Shown piece by piece: positions 1 to 7,287 of a stretch of 15,204 bases of DNA (position 1 is its first letter; each line of letters opens with the position of its first letter). The notes under the pieces were generated by a model that saw nothing but the letters and a program-made list of their open reading frames with translations, was not told the origin of the DNA and did not search any database. The stretch spans positions 1 to 15,204 of the forward strand of contig DAOVUU010000012.1 of the NCBI GenBank assembly GCA_030632405.1, written 5' to 3'. This DNA comes from Desulfobulbaceae bacterium. GTDB lineage: Bacteria > Desulfobacterota > Desulfobulbia > Desulfobulbales > Desulfocapsaceae. The position numbers were made by a program, and so were the translations under genes.

Positions 1-138
1 AAGAAGATGTTCGAAAAGGAATATCTCCGCCAAAAACTGAATCTACATGATAATAATATTTCCAAAACCGCCGATCAGGTCGGTTTGGAACGTAGTCATT
101 TACATAAGAAGCTCAAATCTCTTGAAATAATAAATTGA
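1..138 (+). CDS. Sigma-54-dependent response regulator, C-terminal Fis-type HTH (partial)
   Basis: An open frame enters from the left edge and ends at TGA 136-138, giving 45 residues. They match the Fis-like helix-turn-helix that closes NtrC-family sigma-54 activators: a first helix around [10 protein letters not shown], then [20 protein letters not shown], with the ERSxLxxKLK recognition helix best known from NtrX. The receiver and AAA+ domains would lie outside the window. Its target genes cannot be told from this tail. hemB starts 13 bp after the stop, so the two are probably co-transcribed. Family assignment is firm; the exact subfamily (NtrX or another two-component activator) is an inference. 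Confidence 0.8.
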   Translation, partial: KKMFEKEYLRQKLNLHDNNISKTADQVGLERSHLHKKLKSLEIIN

Positions 139-151
139 TAAAGGAATTACT

Positions 152-1132
152 ATGCTTTTCCCAGATTACAGACCACGCCGCCTGCGTAAAAATAAAATTT
201 TTCGTGCCCTTATTCAAGAAACTCACCTGACCCCATCACAACTTGTCTATCCACTTTTTATAGTGCCCGGTAAAAATAAGAGAGAAGAAATAACCTCTAT
301 GCCGGGCGTTTTCCGTGTGAGTGTAGATCAACTCGAAAAAGAAGCCAGAAAATGTATGGAACTTGGAGTAAATAGTGTCATTCTTTTCGGGTTACCGGAG
401 AGAAAGGATGCTATGGGCTCCGGGGCTCATAAAAAAGATGGCATCATCCAGACCGCTATTAGAGAATTGAAGAGAAAAGTGCCGAAACTCCTGGTGATCA
501 CAGATGTCTGCCTCTGTGAATATACCGATCATGGCCATTGCGGCTGCATTATCAATAAAGAGGTGGACAACGATGCCACTCTGGAAATTCTCGCCAAAAC
601 TGCCCTTTCCCACGCACAGGCAGGTGCCGACATGGTTGCCCCTTCTGATATGATGGATGGAAGGGTCGCTGAAATCAGAGCTGTACTTGACGAAAATAAT
701 TTTGAGTCAATACCGATCATGTCCTATTCAGTCAAATATGCCTCTGCCTTCTACGGCCCATTCAGGGAGGCGGCAGACTGTACACCACAGTTCGGTGACC
801 GACGAAGTTATCAAATGGATCCTGCAAACAGTAGAGAAGCACTCAGGGAAGCTACTCTTGATGTTGACGAAGGTGCCGATGTCCTGATGGTTAAACCGGC
901 AGTTGCCTACCTGGATATTATTTCAAAATTGAGGGACGAATTCGATCTACCCATTGCTGCCTACCATGTAAGTGGTGAATATGCCATGATTAAAGCTGCA
1001 GCTGAAAAAGGGTGGATTGATGGTGACAGGGTAATGGAGGAGACACTTCTATCAATAAAACGGGCAGGAGCAGATATTATAATTACCTATTTTGCCAAAG
1101 ATATGGCGAAGATTCTAAAGCAGCGGCTATAA
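152..1132 (+). CDS. hemB: Delta-aminolevulinic acid dehydratase (porphobilinogen synthase)
   Basis: Condenses two 5-aminolevulinate molecules to porphobilinogen in the cytoplasm, the first shared step toward heme, siroheme and cobalamin. The 326 residues match the family's usual length. Two Schiff-base lysines are visible: K195 in [15 protein letters not shown] and K248 in [12 protein letters not shown]120, C122 and C130 in [13 protein letters not shown] are the zinc-binding triad, so this is a zinc-type rather than a magnesium-only enzyme. The ATG has an AAGGA ribosome site at about 140-145. It follows the sigma-54 regulator tail by 13 bp and converges on the VanZ-like gene. I see no convincing terminator in the 63 bp between them. 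Confidence 0.97.
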   Translation: MLFPDYRPRRLRKNKIFRALIQETHLTPSQLVYPLFIVPGKNKREEITSMPGVFRVSVDQLEKEARKCMELGVNSVILFGLPERKDAMGSGAHKKDGIIQTAIRELKRKVPKLLVITDVCLCEYTDHGHCGCIINKEVDNDATLEILAKTALSHAQAGADMVAPSDMMDGRVAEIRAVLDENNFESIPIMSYSVKYASAFYGPFREAADCTPQFGDRRSYQMDPANSREALREATLDVDEGADVLMVKPAVAYLDIISKLRDEFDLPIAAYHVSGEYAMIKAAAEKGWIDGDRVMEETLLSIKRAGADIIITYFAKDMAKILKQRL

Positions 1133-1195
1133 GGATCGAGCACCGTAACAGCGGTAAGGAAGACGGCATAAGTACCTTGGTGGTGAATTTTATGT

Positions 1196-1657
1196 TCATA
1201 ATTTTAAAACCCCTTTTCCTTTTTCCTGTTTTTTATGACAGACTTTCAGGAGTAAGGTACTAATCGGAATTATGCGTTTTTTCCACAAAATCCACACCAC
1301 GCATACAGCAGCTGCACCCATTACATCTGCCACGACATCTCCAAAACTGACAAAACGATCCGGAATAAAGGATTGATGAAATTCATCTCCAATGCCATAA
1401 AGGATGCAGACAGTCATGGCCAGTAAACTGGCCATGACCTTTCCTTCATCTTTTTTAAATTGCGGATAAAATGAATAGGAAGCATACAGCACAGCAGCGG
1501 CCAGCAAAGCGTATATTGCCATATGAGCCAGCTTATCAAACAAGAATATAGACGGCATATACAAACTGTCCCCAGGCTGGTGGGAGAGATAGAAAATAGT
1601 CCCCATAACAGTAATCAAGGGAACCAGAGGAATAATTCTGTTGAGAGCTTTTATCAT
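1196..1657 (-). CDS. VanZ-like family membrane protein
   Basis: A 153-residue integral membrane protein with about four hydrophobic segments (roughly residues 8-27, 42-62, 76-95 and 112-130). Family hallmarks are DKLAHMAIYALLA near residue 41 and GIGDEFHQSFIPDRFVSFGDVVADVMGA in the second half, with the typical acidic/His and DxxAD pattern. VanZ-like proteins are named after a teicoplanin-resistance gene, but most members, including lone ones such as this, have no proven role. The tail is basic (KKQEKGKG) and probably cytoplasmic. It starts 14 bp after the SEC-C gene stop and lacks a strong Shine-Dalgarno sequence, which suggests translational coupling as the last gene of the nrdJ operon. It should not be read as a resistance gene. 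Confidence 0.85.
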   Translation of the reverse strand: MIKALNRIIPLVPLITVMGTIFYLSHQPGDSLYMPSIFLFDKLAHMAIYALLAAAVLYASYSFYPQFKKDEGKVMASLLAMTVCILYGIGDEFHQSFIPDRFVSFGDVVADVMGAAAVCVVWILWKKRIIPISTLLLKVCHKKQEKGKGVLKL

Positions 1658-1671
1658 AATTCAGGTGAAAA

Positions 1672-2178
1672 TCACGGGCTGGGCAGATGCACTTCACTAA
1701 GTTGATCTTTTGAGAATTTCTTCCTGATCCGACGGATGGCAGCACTGATTTCCAGGCTGGGGGCATCAGATAACAACTGAACACTCTTATCTGAATAGGC
1801 CGTCAGCTCAAGTTGTTTATTTTTAAAATCAAACATATGACTCCAACTGACCTCAATGGTTTCCGGGTTTTCATCGATAGGCGGTTCTAAGGCCTCCCCA
1901 TTCCTGGCTACCTGGATACAGTCAGAACCGGTCATCTCAAGCACCCAGGCATCACCCTCACTGGTAGAGTAGAGGAAAAACACGCCAAGTTCACTATTTG
2001 TTTTTCTTTTCTGAACCGCCTGTTCCTGAATCTCCCGAACACTATTCATCAGGGTCAATTTCAACCTTTGATCGGGAGAAATCTCAGGTTTTGCAGTCTG
2101 GACCAGCCCCGCGCAGCAATGCTTATATTTTTTCCCGCTGCGACATGGACACTTTTCATTTCTACCTATCTTTGCCAT
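1672..2178 (-). CDS. SEC-C metal-binding motif protein
   Basis: A 168-residue soluble protein that opens with a SEC-C zinc motif, MAKIGRNEKCPCRSGKKYKHCC (CxC, then CC about ten residues on). The motif is named after the SecA C-terminus and occurs in YchJ-like and other small proteins, where it binds zinc and can contact SecB or the ribosome. After about residue 30 there is no domain I can name. That part is mixed alpha/beta with acidic stretches and a basic end (AIRRIRKKFSKDQ). It lies 44 bp downstream of nrdJ and 14 bp upstream of the vanZ-like gene, all on the minus strand. Motif assignment is firm; the function is unknown. Confidence 0.8.
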   Translation of the reverse strand: MAKIGRNEKCPCRSGKKYKHCCAGLVQTAKPEISPDQRLKLTLMNSVREIQEQAVQKRKTNSELGVFFLYSTSEGDAWVLEMTGSDCIQVARNGEALEPPIDENPETIEVSWSHMFDFKNKQLELTAYSDKSVQLLSDAPSLEISAAIRRIRKKFSKDQLSEVHLPSP

Positions 2179-2222
2179 CGGTTATACCATCCAAGAGTCT
2201 TAAGGTGAGTTTAGCAGGCCTG

Positions 2223-4394
2223 TTATGAACATTTACTATATCCGCAATCGTGGCATGTTTCACATCCCTCTTCGAAACGAAGCATCCCGGAACACTCAGG
2301 ACAGGTTGTAGCAAATCCCTTTTGAGTGCCAGCCATGAAAGATTTAAACAATTTACTCAATTGAGCTGGCAGGTCAAGCATATGCCCACTTGATCTGTCA
2401 AGTTGTTTGATAATTTCATCCACGGGAACATTAAAGCGAAGTGCCAGGGAGACCAGTCGACAGGCAGTAGTCCACATGGTGGATTTATCCTTGAGGTCAA
2501 CACGGTTGTCGAAGGGAAATTTAGCAAACACTTCCATAGGTTTCTCATCTTCATCAAAACAGACGATGATATATACGGATTTCTGGTGCTGATCTTTTAC
2601 CCGATACCGTTTGGCGTCAAGGGTATCCGGCAGGATCTGTTTCACCGGCCCATGCTCGGAAACTATGGCTGTTTTATCCTTTTCAGAAGACTCTTTGGTG
2701 TTGAGCACCTGGGATTCCCGTGACCCGTCACGATATACAGTCAACCCCTTACAACCCAGCTTATAACCGGTAATATAGGCGAGTTTAACCTCATCCCGGG
2801 TTGCACTGCCTGGAAGATTAATGGTCTTTGAGATTGAAGAATCGACACCGGTTTTCTGCAATACGCCCTGCATTCTAATATGATCTTCAGGTCTTATATC
2901 CTGCGCTGTGCAAAATACTGCCTGCCATTTTTCCGGTATCTCCTCATGCCCCATAACCGTTCCAGTGTCGGCAACCTTGCTCATGAGCTCTTCTGAGTAG
3001 AACCCTTCGGCTCTGGCTATCTGTTCAAAATGCTTATTCACCATAATCAATCTGTCACCATCCATGACATGCTTTACCATTACAATGGAAAAATATGGTT
3101 CACAGCCGGAGGCGCAATCGGCAATCATCGAAACAGTCCCTGTTGGTTGAATGGAGGTAAGGGCCGCATTTCTCCTGGGAAGGTAGCTGTTAAAAGCAGG
3201 ATCGTAGGCAGGAAAAGGTTCTTTTTGCTGGGCCAGCAGAACAGAACAATCTTCCGCATTATCGCGAATAAACTGCATGATTTTTCCTGAAAGTTCCCTG
3301 CCCTCTTCACTGCCATAAGGAATGGCTAGCTGAATGAGCAGGTCATGCAGTCCCATAATCCCCAGACCTATCTTTCTGGTCTTCAGGGTCATCTCTTTAA
3401 TTTCCGGAATTGGAAATCGATTGCAATCGATCACAGAATCAAGAAAAAATGTGGCATCATAGACAACTTTCTTCAACCTCTCATAATCAACATCACCATT
3501 TATAACAAAATTAGCGAGATTAACAGAACCAAGATTACAACTCTCATACGGCAGCAACCACTGTTCACCACAGGGATTAGTAGCCTCAAAATCACCCAGT
3601 TGAGGGGTTGTATTACTTTTATTAGCAGTATCTATAAACAGAACGCCCGGTTCACCATTGTGCCAGGCAAGATCAATTATTTTTTCAAATACATCCCGGG
3701 CATTTAAACTTCTGGCAACATGACCATCCGATGGTTCTATCAGGTCATAATCCGCATCATCCTCAACAGCCTTCATAAAAACATCGGTGATGCCGACACT
3801 GAAGTTAAAATTGTTGAATTTATTCTGATCCTCTTTGGCAGAAATAAAATCCAGCACATCCGGGTGATCGATTCTTAAAACTCCCATATTGGCACCACGA
3901 CGTTTTCCACCCTGTTTAATGGTTTCTGTAGCTGCATCAAAAACCGCAGCAAATGAGAGTGGCCCCGAAGCCACACCCTGGGTTGATCGTACGGACGCAT
4001 TTTTTGAGCGAAGACGGGAAAAGGAATAACCGGTTCCCCCCCCGGTTTTATGGACAAGAGCACCATTACGAATCGCAGTGAAGATGCCGTTCATTGAGTC
4101 TTCAATCGGCAACACAAAACAGGCGGATAACTGGCCTAAATCAGTACCGGCATTCATTAAACAAGGAGAATTAGGCAGAAAATCCATATGATAAATCATA
4201 TTAAAAAAATCCTCCCGAAGCTGCTCGTAATTATCAGCTCCTGTCTCAACCACAGCCACACTGTCGGCCACACGGCGAGCAAGTGTTTCCCAGGTTTCTA
4301 TGCAGTCACCATTAGAATCTTTTAAATAATAGCGTCTGGCCAATACGGTTTCTGCAGTCGTTGTCAATACCTGTTTGGTCAAATCAGGGGTCAT
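2223..4394 (-). CDS. nrdJ: Adenosylcobalamin-dependent (class II) ribonucleotide reductase
   Basis: Reduces ribonucleotides to deoxyribonucleotides using a cobalamin-derived radical, independently of oxygen. Counting from the ATG at 4394 the protein has 723 residues. The catalytic NPCGE (N283, C285, E287) and redox cysteines C92 (SACF) and C296 (SCNLGS) are visible; C285 and C296 are 11 apart, as in characterised class II enzymes. [15 protein letters not shown] (about 115-129) and [18 protein letters not shown] are typical. A TSCPD domain ([22 protein letters not shown]) and a final zinc ribbon (CPEC...CHDCGYSKC) complete the long form. The frame is open to a non-ATG start at 4535, but GAGAGGAAT just before 4394 and the MTPDLTKQ opening favour 4394. 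First gene of a probable operon with the SEC-C and VanZ-like genes. Confidence 0.95.
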   Translation of the reverse strand: MTPDLTKQVLTTTAETVLARRYYLKDSNGDCIETWETLARRVADSVAVVETGADNYEQLREDFFNMIYHMDFLPNSPCLMNAGTDLGQLSACFVLPIEDSMNGIFTAIRNGALVHKTGGGTGYSFSRLRSKNASVRSTQGVASGPLSFAAVFDAATETIKQGGKRRGANMGVLRIDHPDVLDFISAKEDQNKFNNFNFSVGITDVFMKAVEDDADYDLIEPSDGHVARSLNARDVFEKIIDLAWHNGEPGVLFIDTANKSNTTPQLGDFEATNPCGEQWLLPYESCNLGSVNLANFVINGDVDYERLKKVVYDATFFLDSVIDCNRFPIPEIKEMTLKTRKIGLGIMGLHDLLIQLAIPYGSEEGRELSGKIMQFIRDNAEDCSVLLAQQKEPFPAYDPAFNSYLPRRNAALTSIQPTGTVSMIADCASGCEPYFSIVMVKHVMDGDRLIMVNKHFEQIARAEGFYSEELMSKVADTGTVMGHEEIPEKWQAVFCTAQDIRPEDHIRMQGVLQKTGVDSSISKTINLPGSATRDEVKLAYITGYKLGCKGLTVYRDGSRESQVLNTKESSEKDKTAIVSEHGPVKQILPDTLDAKRYRVKDQHQKSVYIIVCFDEDEKPMEVFAKFPFDNRVDLKDKSTMWTTACRLVSLALRFNVPVDEIIKQLDRSSGHMLDLPAQLSKLFKSFMAGTQKGFATTCPECSGMLRFEEGCETCHDCGYSKCS

Positions 4395-4531
4395 ATAATT
4401 CCTCTCTCTGGATAAAACTAAATATAATTCGGGCAGTTTCTCACTGATGGATGTGTGCAATTCAGCGAATAAATTCTGCTCTGGGATGGGAAAATAAAGG
4501 CTAAATACGATATATCTGAATACACGTTTAT

Positions 4532-4547
4532 ACACAACATTTATGGT
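4532..4547. promoter_or_regulatory. NrdR box-like site 1 upstream of nrdJ
   Basis: The 16-mer acacaacatttatggt matches the palindromic NrdR consensus ACACWATATATWGTGT at 12 of 16 positions by hand count. NrdR is the nucleotide-sensing repressor of ribonucleotide reductase genes and binds paired boxes. This one starts 31 bp from site 2, the three-turn spacing typical of real pairs. No nrdR gene is in the window. Confidence 0.55.
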
Positions 4548-4562
4548 ACACTCAAGACTTAT

Positions 4563-4578
4563 CTACAACATATAGTGC
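4563..4578. promoter_or_regulatory. NrdR box-like site 2 upstream of nrdJ
   Basis: ctacaacatatagtgc matches the NrdR consensus at 12 of 16 positions. It directly abuts the candidate nrdJ -10 (4579-4584), so a bound repressor would cover the transcription start. Read on the minus strand, both sites share ATGTTGT in the same register, which supports a pair rather than one chance match. Confidence 0.55.
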
Positions 4579-4606
4579 TATTTATATAAACATGCACAAA
4601 TATCAA
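4579..4606 (-). promoter_or_regulatory. Candidate sigma-70 promoter of nrdJ
   Basis: On the minus strand TTGATA (4606-4601) and TAAATA (4584-4579) are separated by 16 bp, a plausible -35/-10 pair. The predicted leader to the ATG at 4394 is about 180 nt. The surrounding sequence is very AT-rich, so chance matches are common. The placement right next to the NrdR-like boxes is the main support. Confidence 0.4.
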
Positions 4607-4799
4607 GGGATGCAGAAAGAAATATTTTTTTCAATATATTTTTTCAAATTAGGTCTTTTTTTTACTTGATATCCACTTCAATTTATAAAGCGCGCCCGCG
4701 GATAAAAAAACTGCACAGCGGAACATCTCATCCTCTGCCAAAAAGATGTGATTTTCATCCTGAAAAATAAACGATAATAAATTTTTAAAAGGACTAACT

Positions 4800-4868
4800 A
4801 TGACATGGTTACTAATTGGGAAGCGAGCCAACTGCAGTAATGCACCAGGAGGTTCTCCGAGAAACTAA
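4800..4868 (+). CDS. Candidate 22-residue small ORF
   Basis: Within the nrdJ-cspA gap an ATG at 4800 has AAAGGAC six bases upstream and opens a 22-codon frame to TAA at 4866-4868. The peptide begins MTWLLIGKRANCSNAP and ends GGSPRN. It has one cysteine, a short hydrophobic start and a basic, Gly/Pro-rich end. I recognise no family. The coding stretch is visibly less AT-rich than the bases before it. It also contains a possible tgca-GTAA-tgca hairpin with a GNRA-type loop, so a structured RNA is an alternative. A strong inverted repeat follows at 4879-4913. No promoter is evident. Treat as a hypothesis. Confidence 0.3.
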   Translation: MTWLLIGKRANCSNAPGGSPRN

Positions 4869-4878
4869 AAACACTGCA

Positions 4879-4913
4879 TCATAAAGACCTCACATCGTGT
4901 GAAGTCTTTATGA
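4879..4913 (-). terminator. Strong hairpin downstream of cspA, probable terminator
   Basis: An almost perfect inverted repeat: tcataaagac-c-tcaca, loop tcg, tgtga-a-gtctttatga. It starts 17 bp after the cspA stop on the minus strand. A T5 run follows about nine bases after the stem, later than in a classical intrinsic terminator. It could also end plus-strand transcription from the small ORF, though no U-run follows there. Confidence 0.65.
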
Positions 4914-4929
4914 TATTATTCGTCAAATC

Positions 4930-5130
4930 TTACTGCTGCACAACATTTGCAGCTGCAGGTCCTTTGGGACCGTCAACCACATCGAAGGTTACGCGTGCAC
5001 CTTCTTCCAGAGATTTAAATCCATCCGCCTGAATCGCTGAGTGATGTACAAAAACATCCTTGCCACCATCCTGCTCAATAAAACCAAAACCCTTTGAATC
5101 GTTGAACCACTTTACTGTTCCTTCAGCCAT
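4930..5130 (-). CDS. csp: Cold-shock domain protein (CspA family)
   Basis: A 66-residue single cold-shock domain, a small cytoplasmic RNA/ssDNA-binding beta barrel that acts as an RNA chaperone. RNP1 is KGFGFI (residues 13-18) and RNP2 is VFVHH (26-30). The aromatic surface W8, F15, F17 and F27 is intact and the end [11 protein letters not shown] is typical. Length equals the family norm. AAAGGAG lies 10 bp before the ATG. The gene stands alone, with a structured leader of about 100 nt or more upstream and a strong hairpin downstream. Whether it is cold-induced or constitutive cannot be read from the protein. The letter suffix of the gene is not assignable. Confidence 0.96.
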   Translation of the reverse strand: MAEGTVKWFNDSKGFGFIEQDGGKDVFVHHSAIQADGFKSLEEGARVTFDVVDGPKGPAAANVVQQ

Positions 5131-5152
5131 CTTGTACTACTCCTTTGTACTT

Positions 5153-5168
5153 GGTTCCCAGGGGAACC
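5153..5168 (-). promoter_or_regulatory. Leader hairpin before the cspA ribosome site
   Basis: On the minus strand GGTTCC-CCTG-GGAACC forms a perfect 6-bp stem that ends about nine bases before AAAGGAG. The ribosome site itself sits between two GTAC tetramers that can pair. This could modulate translation initiation, but the second stem is short. Confidence 0.4.
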
Positions 5169-5212
5169 ACTTTGTTATAAAGCCGAGGCATCTTCTGATA
5201 CTTCGACTGGGA

Positions 5213-5228
5213 GCCTGGTTACCCAGGC
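5213..5228 (-). promoter_or_regulatory. GNRA-capped hairpin in the cspA leader
   Basis: On the minus strand GCCTGG-GTAA-CCAGGC is a perfect 6-bp stem closed by a GUAA tetraloop of the GNRA class. It lies about 85 bp upstream of the cspA ATG and downstream of two TTGACA hexamers (near 5230 and 5270). No matching -10 is clear for either hexamer, so the transcription start is unknown. Confidence 0.4.
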
Positions 5229-5360
5229 AAAATCGGTTGTCAATACTATTTCGCATCCCCTGTGCTTGGTGTCAAGAGAAAAAACATTTTCGTTAATCCT
5301 TTCGGCCGAAGCAATAAATCCCAAAGCAGCTTTACCAGCCCACTAAAAGAACATTTGTAC

Positions 5361-5437
5361 TGGTGAGCGAGGCGGGATTCGAACCCGCGACTTCTGGCTT
5401 CGGAGGCCAACGCTCTATCCAGCTGAGCTACCCGCCC
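5361..5437 (-). tRNA. tRNA-Arg (anticodon CCG)
   Basis: On the minus strand a full cloverleaf reads from GGGCGGG at 5437 to an encoded CCA at 5361. The acceptor stem pairs GGGCGGG with CTCGCTC using two G-U pairs, with discriminator A. The D arm is GCTC...GAGC, the anticodon loop CTCCGAA gives anticodon CCG (codon CGG), the variable loop is short, and the T arm is GCGGG-TTCGAAT-CCCGC. It lies between the HNH gene and cspA. I see no clear independent promoter, and no integrated element beside it. Confidence 0.97.
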
Positions 5438-5540
5438 ACATAAGGCTCAAAACCTTAATCTACTCCTGCCCCTCTATTTCACTTTTTTCTAAAATTAACC
5501 TTATGAAATAAGAAGGATAAGAGATAGCTTCTAACAGGTT

Positions 5541-5573
5541 CAAAAAGAAAAAGCGAGAATAAGATTCCTTATT
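5541..5573 (-). terminator. Weak intrinsic terminator of the folC-HNH unit
   Basis: On the minus strand AATAAG-GAAT-CTTATT overlaps the HNH stop codon and is followed by ctcgctttttcttttt. The stem is AT-rich and only 6 bp, so termination may be inefficient and reach the tRNA. Confidence 0.35.
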
Positions 5574-5865
5574 TGTACTTTTCAAGATAATCCTCCCATT
5601 CAAGAGGCAGCATACTTTTCTTTTTATTATTGCAATCCTTACATGCTGGTACCAGATTGTTTTTTGTACTGCGTCCTCCACGTGCCAGTGGTACCAGATG
5701 ATCCATTGTAAGATCCCGGTAGGCCATTTTCCTGCTGCAGTAGTAACAAAGCCCGGAAGCGGTCTTCTGCTGCCACCATCGCGTTTTACGGATTTCCCGG
5801 GCTTTTGCACGTTCGGTACGTTTTTCAGTATCATCCAGTTCATCAAAATCAAAGATTTCCTTCAT
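5569..5865 (-). CDS. HNH endonuclease family protein
   Basis: A 98-residue protein with a compact HNH nuclease fold. A CxxC pair (C40, C43 in GLCYYC) and a second CxxC (C75, C78 in ACKDCNN) should bind structural zinc. The catalytic core is MDHLVPLARGG (D55, H56), followed by STKNNLVPACKDCNNKKKS. The charged N-terminus (EKRTERAKAREIRKTRWW) may contact DNA. Such stand-alone HNH proteins are widespread and mostly uncharacterised. The ATG lies only 3 bp after the folC stop, so translation is probably coupled, and no strong ribosome site is present. Nothing nearby suggests a restriction or phage system. A longer overlapping minus-strand frame (5460-5852) lacks any family signature and was not chosen. 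Confidence 0.88.
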   Translation of the reverse strand: MKEIFDFDELDDTEKRTERAKAREIRKTRWWQQKTASGLCYYCSRKMAYRDLTMDHLVPLARGGRSTKNNLVPACKDCNNKKKSMLPLEWEDYLEKYK

Positions 5866-5868
5866 AAT

Positions 5869-7203
5869 TTAAACGAGATCACCCAGTAGAAGAGAACGCA
5901 TAGCGCCAATAAGATAGAGAGATCCTCCGATGACAATGAGATCTTTGTCTGTTGCTTTACTCTGGGCAAGAGCCAGTGCCTCTATTCCTTCAGACACACA
6001 ATTTGCACTGACCTTCTTTTCATCGGGCAGATACGAATAGATATAATCAACTGAAGCGGAGCGTTCACCATCCGGCTGTGTAAGGATAAGATGATCCGCC
6101 AGAGGAGCCATTATAGCAAGGGTACCTCCAAGATCCTTATCGGCCATTGCACCCCAGATGCATATTAAATTTTCATATGAAAATTTTAACCTCAGTGTTT
6201 CTGCCAAATTCTTGACTCCATCTAAATTATGCGCTCCATCAAGAAGATAACGGCATAATTTATCTTTTTTTCCAAAATCAGTTTCACCAATCGTATCACT
6301 CAAAAGAGGCTGCTCAAAATACTCCATTCTTCCCGGCCATTTCACCGCTGCAAGTCCCGCCCTAATATCGCTTAATTCTATTTTAAATCCGTGGTGTTCC
6401 AGCAGTTTCAGGGCCGCAATCGCCAGCGCATCATTTTCCCTGTGGGCAAGGCTCGGATGGGCACAGTCCAAACCTTCTATTTCCTGGTCACCGAAACCAC
6501 TCCCGCCCACCCATTTCCATGTTTTATCATCTGTTTCACTATAGTCAAATTCTTGACCAAGCTGAAATAAGGATGCCTTTTTTTCATCACTTACTCTTCT
6601 GATAACCACAGCTGCCTCCGGGTCGGTTGCACCGGAGACAACAGGAACTCCAGCCTTGATAATTCCTGCCTTTTCGACTGCAACCGCCGCCAGTGTATCA
6701 CCCAGGTAAGCCTCATGATCCATACTTATACTGGTAATGACAGAAACGAGTGGAGTTACAATATTTGTGGCATCAAGTCTCCCGCCTAAACCTGTTTCCA
6801 GCAGAACAAGATCCACATATGCTTCAGAGAACCAGAGAAGCCCCAGAGCCGTAGTAAATTCAAAATAGGTGATCTGCTCCTGCCCCAGTCTCTCGCATAT
6901 TCTGGTACCCAGATCAGCAAACTCCTCCTCACTGATATACTGGCTGCCAATCCTGAACCGCTCCCGCACCGAGCTTAAATGCGGAGAAGTGTAAACACCA
7001 ACCCTGTACCCGCCACGGTCCAGCATCTCTGATAACGATGCACAAACAGAACCTTTACCATTAGTCCCTGCAATATGGACAAATTTCAACCTTCTTTCGG
7101 GTCTGCCAACACTGTCTAAAAATGACAGCATGGCATCCAGTCCCAATTTTATTTTATGCATCTGCAGTCGATCAAGGTAAAGCAGAACTTCATCGTAGGT
7201 CAT
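5869..7203 (-). CDS. folC: Bifunctional folylpolyglutamate synthase / dihydrofolate synthase
   Basis: An ATP-dependent cytoplasmic ligase of the Mur family that adds glutamate to dihydropteroate or to folates. The 444 residues are close to the usual length. The P-loop is AGTNGKGS (45-52). Next come the TSPHL and FEFTTA region, LLETGLGGRLDATN (about 134-147), MDHEAYLGDTLAAVAVEKAGIIK (about 161-183) and, in the C-terminal domain, GRMEYF and LLDGAHN. Whether it keeps both activities cannot be read directly. It lies 84 bp downstream of the pcrA-type gene with a repeat fragment in the gap, and the HNH gene follows 3 bp after its stop. With pabBC at the right end, it is the second folate gene of the window. 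Confidence 0.95.
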   Translation of the reverse strand: MTYDEVLLYLDRLQMHKIKLGLDAMLSFLDSVGRPERRLKFVHIAGTNGKGSVCASLSEMLDRGGYRVGVYTSPHLSSVRERFRIGSQYISEEEFADLGTRICERLGQEQITYFEFTTALGLLWFSEAYVDLVLLETGLGGRLDATNIVTPLVSVITSISMDHEAYLGDTLAAVAVEKAGIIKAGVPVVSGATDPEAAVVIRRVSDEKKASLFQLGQEFDYSETDDKTWKWVGGSGFGDQEIEGLDCAHPSLAHRENDALAIAALKLLEHHGFKIELSDIRAGLAAVKWPGRMEYFEQPLLSDTIGETDFGKKDKLCRYLLDGAHNLDGVKNLAETLRLKFSYENLICIWGAMADKDLGGTLAIMAPLADHLILTQPDGERSASVDYIYSYLPDEKKVSANCVSEGIEALALAQSKATDKDLIVIGGSLYLIGAMRSLLLGDLV

Positions 7204-7230
7204 ATTTGTTTTCCATACTATTCTTTAACT

Positions 7231-7273
7231 TTGATGGCGTCGTAAAAAAGAAAAATCAAGCCTTAGATGGCTA
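7231..7273 (-). repeat. GATGGCGTC-family repeat fragment (copy A)
   Basis: Located between pcrA and folC. Read on the minus strand it runs from TAGCCATCTAAGGCTTG through a T-rich stretch to ACGACGCCATCAA. The same order of blocks, TAGCCATCTGAAGCTT then CTTTTTCCGA then ATCAA, closes the element behind nagZ (12765-12824). Both sequence and block order agree, so the two copies are related by more than a shared core. Confidence 0.6.
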
Positions 7274-7287
7274 TCTCCACCAGGCCC

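Larger units (their letters stand above)
4395..4929. other. Intergenic region between nrdJ and cspA
   Basis: This 535-bp gap holds, from left to right: the nrdJ leader and promoter with two NrdR-like boxes (up to about 4606), a very AT-rich stretch (4610-4670), a possible weak hairpin with arms acatct and agatgt (about 4724-4752), the candidate small ORF (4800-4868) and the hairpin behind cspA (4879-4913). I see no further gene in it. Confidence 0.7.

Noticed and set aside
1133..1195. Possible terminator between the convergent hemB and VanZ-like genes
   Set aside because: Only a 4-bp stem (accg/cggt) is visible and no T-run follows it closely.
1196..1657. VanZ-like gene read as glycopeptide resistance
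   Set aside because: No vanR/S/H/A/X genes are nearby; stand-alone VanZ-like proteins are widespread in bacteria without a resistance role.
3345..3707. 120-residue plus-strand frame antisense to nrdJ
   Set aside because: It is a shadow of the strongly supported nrdJ frame, with no start signals or domains.
4649..4831. 60-residue minus-strand frame in the nrdJ-cspA gap
   Set aside because: It starts with TTG, has no ribosome site, low-complexity AT-driven composition and no recognisable motif.
4800..4913. Cyclic di-GMP or preQ1 riboswitch in the nrdJ-cspA gap
   Set aside because: A GNRA-type loop and an A-rich stretch occur there, but the conserved core bases of those riboswitch classes are absent.
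5301..5310. ttcggccgaa palindrome between the tRNA and cspA as a terminator or operator
   Set aside because: It has no loop, no T-run and no second copy, so a 10-bp palindrome by chance is a sufficient explanation.
5361..5437. tRNA-Arg as an integration site of a mobile element
   Set aside because: There is no integrase gene and no repeat of the tRNA 3' end anywhere in the window.
5460..5852. 130-residue minus-strand frame overlapping the HNH gene
   Set aside because: It is longer than the HNH frame but has no domain signature, while the overlapping 98-residue frame carries a complete zinc-bound HNH core and couples to folC.
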